A stretch of 64,000 nt of DNA from an uncultured Flavobacteriaceae bacterium. GTDB taxonomy: Bacteria; Bacteroidota; Bacteroidia; Flavobacteriales; Flavobacteriaceae. A model generated the notes under the pieces. It searched no databases, was not told the origin of the DNA, and worked only from the letters and a program-made list of their open reading frames with translations. The DNA lies in assembly GCA_947497245.1 (NCBI GenBank), contig CANMFO010000003.1:248001-312000 (forward strand), in the 5' to 3' direction. This document shows, piece after piece, positions 55,264 through 64,000 of the stretch. Position 1 is the stretch's first letter. Each line of letters opens with the position of its first letter. A program made the position numbers and the translations under genes.

Positions 55264-56808
55264 ATGGCAAATCAAGAAGATATTTTTAAGAAGGTCGTGT
55301 CCCATGCCAAGGAGTATGGATACGTGGTCCAATCCAGCGAAATTTACGATGGCCTGAGCGCGGTCTATGACTATGCCCAGAATGGTGCTGAACTCAAGAA
55401 AAATATTCGGGAATACTGGTGGAGGGCCATGGTACAGCTCAATGGGAACATTGTGGGTATCGATGCCGCCATTTTTATGCACCCGACTACCTGGAAAGCT
55501 TCGGGCCACGTTGATGCCTTCAACGACCCCCTGATCGACAACAAGGACTCCAAAAAAAGATATAGGGCCGATGTGTTGGTCGAGGACCACACCGCCAAGA
55601 TCGAGGCCAAAATCGAAAAGGAAGTGGCAAAGGCCGCCAAACGCTTCGGGGATGCCTTCGACAAGGAGCAATTTCTGGCCACCAGTCCAAGGGTGGTCGC
55701 CTATCGGGAGAAAATAGATACCATATTAAAACGATTGGGCAGGTCCTTGGAAAATGAAGATTTGGCCGATGTCAAGGCACTGATAGAGGAATTGGAAATC
55801 GCATGCCCCCTATCGGGATCCAAAAATTGGACCGATGTAAAACAGTTCAATCTGATGTTTGGTACCAAACTGGGCGCTTCCGCCGATAGTGCCATGGACC
55901 TGTACCTAAGACCGGAAACTGCCCAGGGCATATTTGTCAACTTTCTGAACGTTCAGAAGACAGGCCGAATGAAGATCCCGTTCGGGATAGCACAGACCGG
56001 TAAGGCCTTTCGAAACGAGATCGTGGCCCGACAGTTTATTTTCAGAATGCGGGAATTTGAACAAATGGAGATGCAGTTCTTCATTAAACCGGGCACCCAG
56101 CAACAATGGTACGAGACCTGGAAGCAAAACCGCATGAAATGGCACCTGTCCCTAGGTATGGGCAACGAAAACTACCGTTTCCACGACCATGAAAAATTAG
56201 CGCATTATGCCGATGCCGCAACTGATATTGAGTTCAAGTTCCCCTTTGGGTTCAAAGAACTGGAGGGCATCCATTCGCGGACCGATTTTGATTTGGGCGC
56301 CCATGAAAAATATTCTGGCAAGAAATTGCAGTATTTCGATCCTGAAATGAACGAAAGTTACGTACCCTACGTGATCGAGACTTCCATCGGACTCGACCGC
56401 ATGTTCCTGGCCATCTTCTCCCATTCGCTCCGAGAGGAGGAATTGGAAAACGGTACCACAAGAACGGTCCTCAAATTACCGGCCGTGCTCGCTCCCACCA
56501 AAGCAGCGGTGCTTCCCTTGGTCAAAAAGGATGGCCTGCCCGAACTGGCGCATCAGATCATCGATGCCCTAAAGTGGGATTTTAACGTAATCTATGATGA
56601 GAAGGACGCTGTGGGCAGAAGGTACAGGAGACAGGATGCCAATGGAACCCCGTTCTGCGTTACCGTGGACCATCAGAGCTTGGAAGATCAGACGGTCACC
56701 ATCCGTCATAGGGACAATATGGAGCAGCAACGGGTCGCCATTTCCGAGGTGGGGGAGATCATAGCCCGGGAGGTGGATATGAAGACCTGGTTGATGGAGA
56801 TGGCGTAG
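55264..56808 (+). CDS. glyS: Glycyl-tRNA synthetase, single-chain (alpha2) type
   Basis: A 514-residue class II synthetase of the dimeric type (not the bacterial alpha/beta tetramer). Motif-like stretches include the glycine-pocket RPETAQGIFVNFLNV, motif 2 around IAQTGKAFRNEI and FRMREFEQMEMQFF, motif 3 in the ETSIGLDRMFLAIF segment, and a C-terminal anticodon-binding domain (VLAPTKAAVLPLVKKDGL). It charges tRNA-Gly. The start at 55264 is firm because the N-terminus MANQEDIFKKVV is highly conserved. The very close -7 element suggests a leaderless mRNA. Confidence 0.96.
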   Translation: MANQEDIFKKVVSHAKEYGYVVQSSEIYDGLSAVYDYAQNGAELKKNIREYWWRAMVQLNGNIVGIDAAIFMHPTTWKASGHVDAFNDPLIDNKDSKKRYRADVLVEDHTAKIEAKIEKEVAKAAKRFGDAFDKEQFLATSPRVVAYREKIDTILKRLGRSLENEDLADVKALIEELEIACPLSGSKNWTDVKQFNLMFGTKLGASADSAMDLYLRPETAQGIFVNFLNVQKTGRMKIPFGIAQTGKAFRNEIVARQFIFRMREFEQMEMQFFIKPGTQQQWYETWKQNRMKWHLSLGMGNENYRFHDHEKLAHYADAATDIEFKFPFGFKELEGIHSRTDFDLGAHEKYSGKKLQYFDPEMNESYVPYVIETSIGLDRMFLAIFSHSLREEELENGTTRTVLKLPAVLAPTKAAVLPLVKKDGLPELAHQIIDALKWDFNVIYDEKDAVGRRYRRQDANGTPFCVTVDHQSLEDQTVTIRHRDNMEQQRVAISEVGEIIAREVDMKTWLMEMA

Positions 56809-56957
56809 GCATCATAGGTGGCCCGTCATTCTTCCGGGACCGTTTTGATCACCATTACCAATCTTTTGGTGCTGACATTCGCCCTGCTTCAGACCTTGGG
56901 AATCCTTAAATATCCGAAGGGCTTGGAAACCGCTTCGGAATAAAACCAAAAACGGCA

Positions 56958-57584
56958 ATGTCCATTTTGAACAGACTTGCATCGGCCTCCGGGCGGAGGG
57001 ACGAGGTCCCAAATCGGGAATTGGCCCGGGAAATTGTATCCAACGGGAGCAAAAGGGCCATTGGGGAACTGGTGGAAAATTTGAACAATGGAAACAAGGC
57101 CGTCCAAAACGATTGTATCAAGGTGCTTTATGAGGTCGGGGAACTGAAGCCGATCTTGATCGTTCCCTATACCTCGAATTTTTTGGCCTTGTTGGCCCAA
57201 AAGAACAATCGCCTGCAATGGGGGGGAATGATCGCCTTGAACTGCATTGTAAAAGAAAGGCCCGGTTTGATCTACGCGAACCTTCCAAAGATTTTGGAAG
57301 CTGCTGACACGGGTTCTGTCATTACCAAAGACCATACATTGAACATTTTAATGGCCCTAACGGCGATACCCAAGTACGGGGGAAGCACTTTTGAATTGTT
57401 GCGGGAACAACTGCTCAAAAGTTCGGTCAATCAATTTCCGATGTACGCGGAACGAAGTGCGGCGGTAATTACGGAAAAGAACAAAAAGGCCTTTTTGGAA
57501 GTGCTCGATCTTCGGCTGGAAACCATTGAAAAGGAAAGCGCCCGGAAACGGATCGAAAAAATACAAAGAAAACTTACCAAATGA
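56958..57584 (+). CDS. HEAT/ARM-like helical repeat protein
   Basis: A 208-residue, mainly helical protein. Pairs of helices repeat about every 40 residues (e.g. REIVSNGSKRAIGELVENL, FLALLAQKNNRLQWGGMIAL, LNILMALTAIPKYGG), which suggests a HEAT or armadillo-like solenoid. There is no signal peptide or catalytic motif, so a protein-binding role in the cytoplasm is likely. Function unknown. It lies 150 bp after glyS, with no gene in between, and is followed by a short terminator. Confidence 0.72.
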   Translation: MSILNRLASASGRRDEVPNRELAREIVSNGSKRAIGELVENLNNGNKAVQNDCIKVLYEVGELKPILIVPYTSNFLALLAQKNNRLQWGGMIALNCIVKERPGLIYANLPKILEAADTGSVITKDHTLNILMALTAIPKYGGSTFELLREQLLKSSVNQFPMYAERSAAVITEKNKKAFLEVLDLRLETIEKESARKRIEKIQRKLTK

Positions 57585-57600
57585 ACCCGATCGGGTTTTT
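57584..57600 (+). terminator. Short terminator after the HEAT-like gene
   Basis: AACCC (57584-57588) and GGGTT (57593-57597) pair around GATC, followed by TTTT. The whole 14-nt unit is a perfect palindrome, so it may also end the convergent receptor gene. The stem is short and only moderately stable. Confidence 0.5.
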
Positions 57601-57611
57601 CGCCGTTCCCC

Positions 57612-59690
57612 TTATAACTGGACGCCCAATCGCAAACTTCCGTAAAAGTTCCTGGCATCGCCCGGATAAAAGTACCGGGGTTCGTTTCCACCGAAGCCCT
57701 GCGTATTGATCAGCACCGACTGGGCATAGACCTCATCGAATACATTGTTGATTCCAAAATCGACCCCTACCGTAAAATGTTCGGAAAGCTTTTTGAGATA
57801 GCCCATACGGGTATGGAAGACGGTAAAGGGTTCGCTGTAAAGGGTATTTGCATTGGTCAGGGGAATATCGCTTACATGGTGGTGGGTAGTGTTCCAATAA
57901 AAATCCTCGAACAAACGGAACTGCAGCCCCGCGGTCCGTCGCTGTTTGGGAACCCCCGTGAGCGGGTTTCCGGAGAAATCATTGTCGCCATCGACAAACG
58001 TAACGAACGAATGGTCCGTCAGGGTAAAGTTTACAAAAGGGGTGAACTGTATTCTTGGGGCAATGTTCCAGGAATAGTTCATGGCAATTTCCAGGCCCCT
58101 GTGTCTTGTCTTCCCGGCATTTTTACCAACAAACTGGTCATCGCCTATGCGTTCCGCTACCAAAAGGTTCTTGATGTCCATTTGATATAGGGCAAGGTTT
58201 GCCGTGAACCGGCCCTCGTCAAGATGGAGGCTGGTGCCCAATTCGTAATTGGTTCCCGTTTCTTGGGCGATATCCGGATTGATTACGCCATCGGGGGTCA
58301 GGGTCTCCTCCAAAGTCGGGTTCGAAAACCCTCTGCTGACATTGGCATAGAGTTGGTGTTTTTCGGAAAAAGAATAATGGAGGTTCAGACTGGGCAGTAC
58401 GATGGCCTTGAAATTCCTGTTGGCACTTTTGTTTTCAATCCCCGTATTGAAGGTGTCGCGGTAGTCGTAGCGGGTCTTGTTGATATTGAGGCCCAGCTGA
58501 GCTGAAAAAGCTTCCGAAATGGGGAGCAGCAAAGTCCCAAAGGCGTTCCATTGGTCCCTGAATTCCTTGTTCTCGGCAAATTGGTCCCCCTGCAAGCTTC
58601 CATTGCCCTCATTGTCCTGATAGAGGTTTGCAAATTCGCCCCAATGGTATTCATCCTTGTACAGTTCGGCCCCAAAGTTGTAGTTCGCCGCGTTCCCGGA
58701 AAATTGAAAGTTCCCTGAAAAGCGCGTGCGCAATCCAAAGCCATTGGTAAACTCGTCCAAAATTCCAAAAGGACGTGCCTCATAGTGGTCGAGATAGGTG
58801 TAGAAGAAGCTGGTCGAGTTTTCAAATTTATCGTTGAAGGTATGCGAATAGTTCAGTCCCAAAAGGGAATAGTTATTGGCTTCAAAACCTTGGGAAACCC
58901 GCCAGGTAAAGGTGGCTTGCCTGGGGTCTTCGGCAAAAGCGGTCGCCCCGAGCGAACTGGGAATCTGTGCGGTATAATCAATATGGTTTACGAGCAGGGC
59001 TATTTTGTCCTTTGGGCTAATTTGATACGACATGTTCAGCAGTAGGCCATCGCGATCAAAATGGTTGTTCTGGCGATAGCCATCGGTTTGCATATGTCCA
59101 TATTGCAGGCCCAATCGCAATTTCCCATCGAAGTGGTTGAAGGAAAGACTGTTTTTCAATAAGCCAAAAGAACCTACGGTAAGGTTGTTGGAAAGGTTGG
59201 TAGATAGGCCGAGCGCTTCCTTTGGGTTTAGAATGATCGCCCCGCCAAGATTGGCCCCGAAAGCGGTCCCTTTTGGACCTTTTATCACTTCAACCTGGCT
59301 TAGGTGCTCCAGGTCATAGGCCTCGATGGTAGAAAGACCGGATCCGTCGGTAATTGGAATATCATTGTAGTACATGCGCAGTTTGTCCGTGCCGAAAAGG
59401 GTACGCGCTCCCACGCCCCGAACGGTTATACGATTGGTGTTCAAGGCTCCCGAGAACACATATACCCCTGGGATCTGGTTCATGGAGGCAACCAGGGAAA
59501 CCGGACTGTAGTTCTGAAAAACCTTCGCGCTGATGACATCGGAGGAAACGATACCGCTGGCGTTCTTGGTCTTGAGTGCATCCAATAGGACAATCTCGTC
59601 CAACTGGGTGATACTGTCTTTTTGAATGGGGTCTTGGGCCAGGGCCGTTCCAAGGAACAGCAAGACCATAGGGAAGCAAAAGCCTTTCAT
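57612..59690 (-). CDS. TonB-dependent receptor, siderophore/FecA-like
   Basis: A 692-residue receptor from the ATG at 59690 (signal MKGFCFPMVLLFLGTALAQ); seven upstream codons from 59711 are dispensable. No carboxypeptidase-regulatory domain precedes the plug. A possible TonB box lies at DEIVLLD. The plug includes ITVRGVGARTLFGTDKLRMY and IEVIKGPKGTAFGANLGGA (in part: KGPKGTAFGANLGG), and the barrel ends in YGSLRLGVQL. Compact length and plug style resemble siderophore or ferric-citrate receptors, but the ligand is not certain. A small outer-membrane protein gene lies 108 bp upstream on the same strand. Confidence 0.87.
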   Translation of the reverse strand: MKGFCFPMVLLFLGTALAQDPIQKDSITQLDEIVLLDALKTKNASGIVSSDVISAKVFQNYSPVSLVASMNQIPGVYVFSGALNTNRITVRGVGARTLFGTDKLRMYYNDIPITDGSGLSTIEAYDLEHLSQVEVIKGPKGTAFGANLGGAIILNPKEALGLSTNLSNNLTVGSFGLLKNSLSFNHFDGKLRLGLQYGHMQTDGYRQNNHFDRDGLLLNMSYQISPKDKIALLVNHIDYTAQIPSSLGATAFAEDPRQATFTWRVSQGFEANNYSLLGLNYSHTFNDKFENSTSFFYTYLDHYEARPFGILDEFTNGFGLRTRFSGNFQFSGNAANYNFGAELYKDEYHWGEFANLYQDNEGNGSLQGDQFAENKEFRDQWNAFGTLLLPISEAFSAQLGLNINKTRYDYRDTFNTGIENKSANRNFKAIVLPSLNLHYSFSEKHQLYANVSRGFSNPTLEETLTPDGVINPDIAQETGTNYELGTSLHLDEGRFTANLALYQMDIKNLLVAERIGDDQFVGKNAGKTRHRGLEIAMNYSWNIAPRIQFTPFVNFTLTDHSFVTFVDGDNDFSGNPLTGVPKQRRTAGLQFRLFEDFYWNTTHHHVSDIPLTNANTLYSEPFTVFHTRMGYLKKLSEHFTVGVDFGINNVFDEVYAQSVLINTQGFGGNEPRYFYPGDARNFYGSLRLGVQL

Positions 59691-59798
59691 GTATTGTTTA
59701 TAAGGCTCCAAAAATAGGAAATAAAGGTTCTAGATCGACAAGCCCTGCCCAAGAAAGTTTTGGGTTCTCCCAAATCGGGCCCCGATGCCGAGGGAACG

Positions 59799-60317
59799 CT
59801 AAAACCGGAATCCCACAGATAGCCCGGCCCGGTACATGAAGGTATCCAGAAAAGGTTCATTGCCCAAGTTCCGGCCCAATCCCGCATGTACCTCCAGTGA
59901 AAATTTCTGGCTACGGGTCACCCATTTATTGCCTATTCCCAAGCCAAGGGCCAAGGTGGCGTAGTCCGTATTGCGGGTGCTTGGAGCACTGTCCGCGGAC
60001 TGGTCCTCCCCGGTATGGTACAATCCAAATGCCTCGGCAAAAAAGCCACTTCTCGGGGCAAAACCAAAGTAGGCCCTGAAGTTGGGACCAATGCCGAAAT
60101 TTCCATTGTAGTCCGTTGCGTCATTGTCAAAATAAATCGTTCCGCCAATGCTGGTGTCCTCGCTAAAGAAATACTCATAGGATCCCTCTACCGAGGTATT
60201 GGCCAAAAAAAGTCCAATGTTGAACTTTAATTCGTTGTTGTTCCCGAATCTCGGATAGGCCTGGGCGCTTAAAATGTAGCTGCCCAAAAGGGCCAAAATG
60301 AAGAATGGTGCTTTCAT
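59799..60317 (-). CDS. Small outer-membrane beta-barrel protein
   Basis: A 172-residue protein with a signal peptide (MKAPFFILALLGSYILSAQA) and alternating hydrophobic/polar strands typical of an eight-stranded barrel (YEYFFSEDTSIGGTIYF, FGIGPNFRAYFGFAP, FSLEVHAGLGRNLG). It ends in GLSVGFRF, an aromatic C-terminus suited to BAM insertion. It is not clearly OmpA or OmpW, and its function is unknown. It lies between the Nudix-type regulator gene (72 bp upstream) and a TonB receptor gene, all on the minus strand; the 72-bp gap shows no terminator that I can see. Confidence 0.8.
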   Translation of the reverse strand: MKAPFFILALLGSYILSAQAYPRFGNNNELKFNIGLFLANTSVEGSYEYFFSEDTSIGGTIYFDNDATDYNGNFGIGPNFRAYFGFAPRSGFFAEAFGLYHTGEDQSADSAPSTRNTDYATLALGLGIGNKWVTRSQKFSLEVHAGLGRNLGNEPFLDTFMYRAGLSVGFRF

Positions 60318-60389
60318 TGAATGGGAGATTTATTTTGCTTGGAGCAATTAACGTTCCAAACTGGGCCGGGAATGAAATTTGTCATAGGA

Positions 60390-61190
60390 TCAAAAGGAGA
60401 AGCCGATCCCCTTTTGGACCAGGGTGTCGTATTTGGACCGGTCAAAGCTGTAAAGGTAGGGTGCTTTGTTCGCGGCGCCCGTCATTTGTTTTTCATGGCG
60501 CACCAAAATGTCGAGGGCCAACATTTTTCGTTGAAAATTGCTGCGTTCCAAGGGTCTTGCCAAAATGGCCTCGTACAATTTCTGCAGTGCTCGCATGGTA
60601 AACTTTTGGGGAAGGAGCGAGATGCCGATAGGGAGGTAGTTGAGATGTATTCGGAGCTGTTCCAGGGCCTTTTCCAGAATTTCGTTGTGATCCGCCAAAA
60701 GTTGCGGCACGTCATCCAAGGCCCACCACTCGCACGACTCGCTCAGAAAATCCGGGTTCGGATCTGTTCGCCGAAGATCCACCAGGGCAAAATAACCCGT
60801 GGTCACAAACCGCTTGGTAAACCAACCAAAATCCAATTCCTTGTTTTCCATGGGGATCTTCTCTAAAATACGCCGCATCGTGGCCATCTCTTCCGGACGG
60901 TGTTCGCCATTTCTTCCGGCACTTCCAAAGGTGTAGAATTGCCTTAAAAAGATGGAAGTCAGCCCCGTACGCTCCTCAAGGACCCGATGCGCCGCTTGGT
61001 CCATACCTTCCATTTTGTGGATGTATCCGCCCGGCAGGGACCAGATGTCCTCAAATTTCCACTTCAGCAACAATACCTTTAGTTCCTCTTGGTCATAGCC
61101 CAGAATGACACAATCTATGGAGTTCTCCTGCAAAAATTCCCCTAGACGGTTTTCAAGGGCATGGATTCCCTGAATTTTCTTTTCGGTCAT
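60390..61190 (-). CDS. Nudix-domain transcriptional regulator (NrtR-like)
   Basis: A 266-residue protein with an N-terminal Nudix fold and a C-terminal winged-helix domain (FTMRALQKLYEAILARPLERS... with NFQRKMLALDILVR). This is the layout of the NrtR family, of which several Bacteroidota members regulate sugar-use genes. The Nudix box starts normally (GYIHKME) but continues RVLEERTGL: the consensus RExxEExG is changed at two glutamates (Val70, Arg74), so hydrolysis is probably lost and the domain is used for sensing. It is divergent from a GH3 glycosidase gene, with repeated operator-like motifs between them. Confidence 0.85.
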   Translation of the reverse strand: MTEKKIQGIHALENRLGEFLQENSIDCVILGYDQEELKVLLLKWKFEDIWSLPGGYIHKMEGMDQAAHRVLEERTGLTSIFLRQFYTFGSAGRNGEHRPEEMATMRRILEKIPMENKELDFGWFTKRFVTTGYFALVDLRRTDPNPDFLSESCEWWALDDVPQLLADHNEILEKALEQLRIHLNYLPIGISLLPQKFTMRALQKLYEAILARPLERSNFQRKMLALDILVRHEKQMTGAANKAPYLYSFDRSKYDTLVQKGIGFSF

Positions 61191-61206
61191 TGGACAAAGA
61201 TAATAT

Positions 61207-61260
61207 TTATTGTATCGTTATGACAAAATAAAATTTTTCACTATTATTGTGTCAAAATAA
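61207..61260. promoter_or_regulatory. Candidate operators of the Nudix-type regulator
   Basis: Two related sites lie between the divergent genes. TTATTGT occurs at 61207-61213 and 61244-61250, and TGACAAAATAA / TGTCAAAATAA at 61221-61231 and 61250-61260. The second pair overlaps to form a near-palindrome, TTATTGTGTCAAAATAA, with 6 of 7 arm positions matching. The duplication and position suit binding by the adjacent regulator. Confidence 0.5.
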
Positions 61261-61271
61261 CTAAATAACAG

Positions 61272-63233
61272 ATGAAAAAACTTCTGAAAATCTTAAAATA
61301 CGCTGTGTTGTCCATTATCGGGATACTGGTTGTCATTGTTTTGGTAGTGTATCTGAAAATGGCAAACAGCTCTAAAAACAATATGGCCCTTTTGGGAGAC
61401 GAGGCCCCCACGCTCAGGCACAATGGCACGCCCTATAGGGATCTCAACAAAAATGGAAAATTGGATGTTTATGAGGATCCGAATGCCAGCCCGGAAGACC
61501 GGGCGAACGATCTGGTCGACCAGATGAACCTGGAGGAAAAAGCAGGGGCAATGTTCGTAACCATGATCGGAACCACCCCTGACGGAGAACCAATGGAAAA
61601 ACCCATTCTATCTTCCGATCCAATAAATATCATCATGTCCTTTATGCTGCCATCCAACTCGGAGATGATCGCAAGGAAGAAGATGAATAGCTTCAACATC
61701 CTGGCGACATTGGATGCCGAACGCTATGCAAAATACAACAATACGGTCCAAAAAATAGCGGAACGTACCAGGCTGGGAATTCCAATTACCCTGGCCACCG
61801 ACCCCCGTCACGGTACGGAAAACAATCCGGGGGCTTCGCTGTTCACCCCGTCCTTCTCGCAATGGCCAAGTTCTCTGGGGCTGGCGGCGACCAGGGATAC
61901 ATTGTTGGTAAGGGATTTTGGCGATATCGCACGACAAGAGTATACGGCCGTGGGCTTTCGGTTGGCCCTTCATCCGATGGCCGATCTGGCAACAGAACCG
62001 CGTTGGGGAAGGACAAACGGGACATTTGGGGAAGATGCCCACCTTTCCGCTTTAATGACCAAGGCATATGTTTTGGGCTTTCAGGGCGATTCGCTTACCA
62101 AGACCAGTGTAGCCTGCATGACCAAGCATTTTTCCGGCGGCGGGCCCCAAGAAAAAGGAGAGGACGCACATTTTCCGTACGGTCGCGAACAGGTTTATCC
62201 CGGAGATAATTTTGATTATCATGTAATTCCATTTACCGAAGGTGCCTTTGCGGCCAAAACCGCCCAGATAATGCCGTATTATGGGATTCCAGTGGATCAA
62301 ACCAGCGAAAATGTCGCCTTCGGGTTCAACAGGGAAATCATCACCACGCTGCTACGGGATTCCCTTAAGTTTAAAGGGGTCGTCTGCACCGATTGGAACA
62401 TCATCACCGATTCCAAAATGGGCGAGGGCCGGGCATGGGGCGTGGAAGATCTGTCATATAAACAAAGGGTAAAAAAGGTGCTCGATGCCGGATGCGACCA
62501 ATTTGGGGGCGAAAATGTGCCCGAACTGATTGTCGAACTGGTCAATGAAGGGCAGATAAGCAAAGCGCGTATCGATATTTCGGTAAAACGGATTCTTTTG
62601 GACAAATTTAGATTGGGCTTATTTGATGACCCTTATGTGGACCGGGAAGAGGCAACTAAAATTGCGGGTAAAAAAGAATTCCGGGATAAGGGAAAAATTG
62701 CACAGGCCAAATCGATGGTCCTGCTAAAGAACGATAAGGTGCTGCCCTTGGAGAAAGGCACCAAAGTCTATGCTGAAGGAATGTTGAACCCGCAGGCGAT
62801 CGACCGATATGGAAGTCTGGTCAGTGACCCCGAGGACGCCGATGTGGTGCTGACCAGGATAAGCACACCTTTTGACGAACGAAGCGACTATTTTTTGGAG
62901 AGTTTCTTCCACCAGGGCAGATTGTACTACAACGATGGGGAAAAGAACAAGATTTTGGATTTGATCGAACAAAAGCCGTCCATAGTCGTTGTGAACCTGG
63001 AACGCCCGGCCATACTTACAGATATTGACAAGGCCAGCGGAGCACTGTTTGGGGAATTTGGCACCAGTGACGAAGTGCTGGCGGAAGTGCTCTTTGGCCA
63101 GACCGCGCCGTCCGGAAAACTGCCCTTTGAACTGCCTTCTTCCTGGGAGGCCGTGGAGCATCAGAAGGAAGACGTTCCCTATGATTCCAAAAATCCATTA
63201 TATCCCTTCGGACATGGACTGTCATATGATTGA
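61272..63233 (+). CDS. Membrane-anchored glycoside hydrolase family 3
   Basis: A 653-residue GH3 enzyme. Residues about 8-30 form a membrane anchor (AVLSIIGILVVIVLVVYL), placing the enzyme in the periplasm. DLNKNGKLDVYE (57-68) is a canonical EF-hand-like calcium loop. The (beta/alpha)8 domain contains RLGIPITLATDPRHGT, TEPRWGRTNGTFGED and KHFSGGGPQEKGED, and the nucleophile Asp374 in GVVCTDWN. The second domain ends with the usual PLYPFGHGLSYD. Substrates are probably beta-glucosides or related sugars; specificity is unknown. It is divergent from the Nudix-type regulator, the likely controller. Confidence 0.93.
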   Translation: MKKLLKILKYAVLSIIGILVVIVLVVYLKMANSSKNNMALLGDEAPTLRHNGTPYRDLNKNGKLDVYEDPNASPEDRANDLVDQMNLEEKAGAMFVTMIGTTPDGEPMEKPILSSDPINIIMSFMLPSNSEMIARKKMNSFNILATLDAERYAKYNNTVQKIAERTRLGIPITLATDPRHGTENNPGASLFTPSFSQWPSSLGLAATRDTLLVRDFGDIARQEYTAVGFRLALHPMADLATEPRWGRTNGTFGEDAHLSALMTKAYVLGFQGDSLTKTSVACMTKHFSGGGPQEKGEDAHFPYGREQVYPGDNFDYHVIPFTEGAFAAKTAQIMPYYGIPVDQTSENVAFGFNREIITTLLRDSLKFKGVVCTDWNIITDSKMGEGRAWGVEDLSYKQRVKKVLDAGCDQFGGENVPELIVELVNEGQISKARIDISVKRILLDKFRLGLFDDPYVDREEATKIAGKKEFRDKGKIAQAKSMVLLKNDKVLPLEKGTKVYAEGMLNPQAIDRYGSLVSDPEDADVVLTRISTPFDERSDYFLESFFHQGRLYYNDGEKNKILDLIEQKPSIVVVNLERPAILTDIDKASGALFGEFGTSDEVLAEVLFGQTAPSGKLPFELPSSWEAVEHQKEDVPYDSKNPLYPFGHGLSYD

Positions 63234-63305
63234 TTCTTAAAATGGGGCCGTGAAAATGCCCGATGGTGGATTGCATTTCCTATTTTTGGATTAAAATTAT
63301 TCAGT

Positions 63306-64000
63306 TTGAAAATAGTATCGTACAATGTAAACGGCATTCGGGCCGCAGTGGGAAAGGGTTTTTTGGAATGGCTGCAAACGGTCGATCCCGATGTGGTATG
63401 CCTACAAGAGATCAAGGCGCAGGAAGACCAATTGGACCTGTCCCTTTTCGAGAAAGCGGGCTATGCCCATAATTACTGGTACAGTGCACAAAAGAAAGGG
63501 TACAGTGGAGTGGCCATCCTTTCCAAGACAGTGCCCGACCATGTGGAATTTGGTACGGGAATCGAGTACATGGATTTCGAGGGAAGGAACCTCCGGGCCG
63601 ATTATGGTGATGTCTCCGTTATGAGCATGTACCTGCCCTCCGGCACCAATTTGGAGCGTTTGGACTTCAAATTAAAATATATGGCGGATCTGCAGAAATA
63701 CGTCGACCGACTTAGGCAGGAGAGACCCAACCTTATCGTATTGGGCGATTACAACATTTGCCATCGGGCCATCGATATCCACGACCCGGTACGCAACAAG
63801 AATGTTTCCGGATTTCTGCCCGTGGAGCGGGAATGGATCGGCAAGTTCATGGACAGCGGGTTTATCGATAGCTTCAGGCACTTCAACAAAGAACCGGACC
63901 ACTATACCTGGTGGAGCTATAGGGCCAATGCCAGGAACAACAACAAAGGTTGGCGCTTGGACTACGGGATGGTCAGCCGGTCTTTGGAAGCACGGTTAAG
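63306..64000 (+). CDS. xth: Exodeoxyribonuclease III, 3' end cut by window
   Basis: About 231 residues of an Xth/ExoA AP endonuclease, open to the window edge. Motifs: SYNVNGIRAAV (metal-site Asn), VVCLQEIKAQ (catalytic Glu), SGVAILSK, and LGDYNICHRAIDIHDP (Asp/Asn pair). The C-terminal SDH motif lies beyond the window. The start is a TTG at 63306 (MKIVSYNVNG); no in-frame ATG is near it. A -7 element TATTTTTG lies at 63281-63288. The enzyme cuts DNA at abasic sites and trims 3' ends in base-excision repair. It shares the EEP fold with the secreted nuclease at 40677 but has no signal peptide. Confidence 0.93.
   Translation, partial: MKIVSYNVNGIRAAVGKGFLEWLQTVDPDVVCLQEIKAQEDQLDLSLFEKAGYAHNYWYSAQKKGYSGVAILSKTVPDHVEFGTGIEYMDFEGRNLRADYGDVSVMSMYLPSGTNLERLDFKLKYMADLQKYVDRLRQERPNLIVLGDYNICHRAIDIHDPVRNKNVSGFLPVEREWIGKFMDSGFIDSFRHFNKEPDHYTWWSYRANARNNNKGWRLDYGMVSRSLEARL

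Overview
The window looks like a chromosomal segment from a marine-type member of the Flavobacteriaceae (Bacteroidota). The evidence is four TonB-dependent receptors, many lipoproteins with short MKK-type signals, -7 promoter elements of the form TAnnTTTG, families largely confined to Bacteroidota (DUF5689, a DksA-like protein without its zinc finger, patatin fused to a beta-barrel), frequent TTG starts and a GC content near 48-50 %. No rRNA, tRNA, CRISPR array, prophage or intact insertion sequence was seen. Gene order is dense and mostly housekeeping.

Layout. 1-11.3 kb is read mainly leftwards. It holds a cut HupE/UreJ-like membrane protein with a small His-tailed lipoprotein, a DinB-like protein, a two-subunit Tat-exported molybdenum hydroxylase (IorA/IorB type), a block nitronate monooxygenase / bestrophin / YheT hydrolase / cytochrome c, then a thioesterase, an EamA transporter, an ArsC-like reductase, an Asp/Glu racemase and an ArsR regulator. 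11.4-19.2 kb has a second DinB protein, a DUF3298 lipoprotein, a cystathionine gamma-synthase/lyase, gdhA, recO, a heme-type TonB receptor and an alanine-rich helical lipoprotein. 19.3-25.1 kb is the ileS - dksA-like - lspA cluster with an extra DUF2807 gene inside, then a 5-formyl-THF cyclo-ligase. 25.1-36.5 kb carries uvrC, a patatin/beta-barrel protein, hppD, a candidate small RNA, a DUF3108 protein, kynA, an M23 peptidase and pgi. hppD and kynA mark aromatic amino acid breakdown.

36.6-46.0 kb is the accessory-looking part. Two related large TonB receptors bracket a DUF1080 protein and a secreted EEP-family nuclease. The second receptor is divergent from the nuclease and is followed by a lipoprotein joining DUF5689 (OB-fold-like) to a lamin-tail domain. 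I read this as a candidate system for capturing extracellular nucleic acid or nucleotides. 46.1-51.9 kb has a third DinB protein, katG, an ankyrin protein facing katG across a short MITE-like element, a SemiSWEET, a Nudix hydrolase and an omega-amidase. 51.9-64 kb has an Ig-like lipoprotein, a ComF protein, a coiled-coil membrane protein, glyS, a HEAT-like protein, a fourth TonB receptor with a small outer-membrane protein, a Nudix-type regulator facing a GH3 glycosidase, and a cut xth-type exonuclease gene.

The most notable points are an isoleucyl-tRNA synthetase whose HIGH signature reads Gly-Ile-His-His, the split nuclease/receptor/lamin-tail locus, an 82-bp inverted-repeat element with a 5-bp flanking duplication, and a three-hairpin small-RNA candidate.
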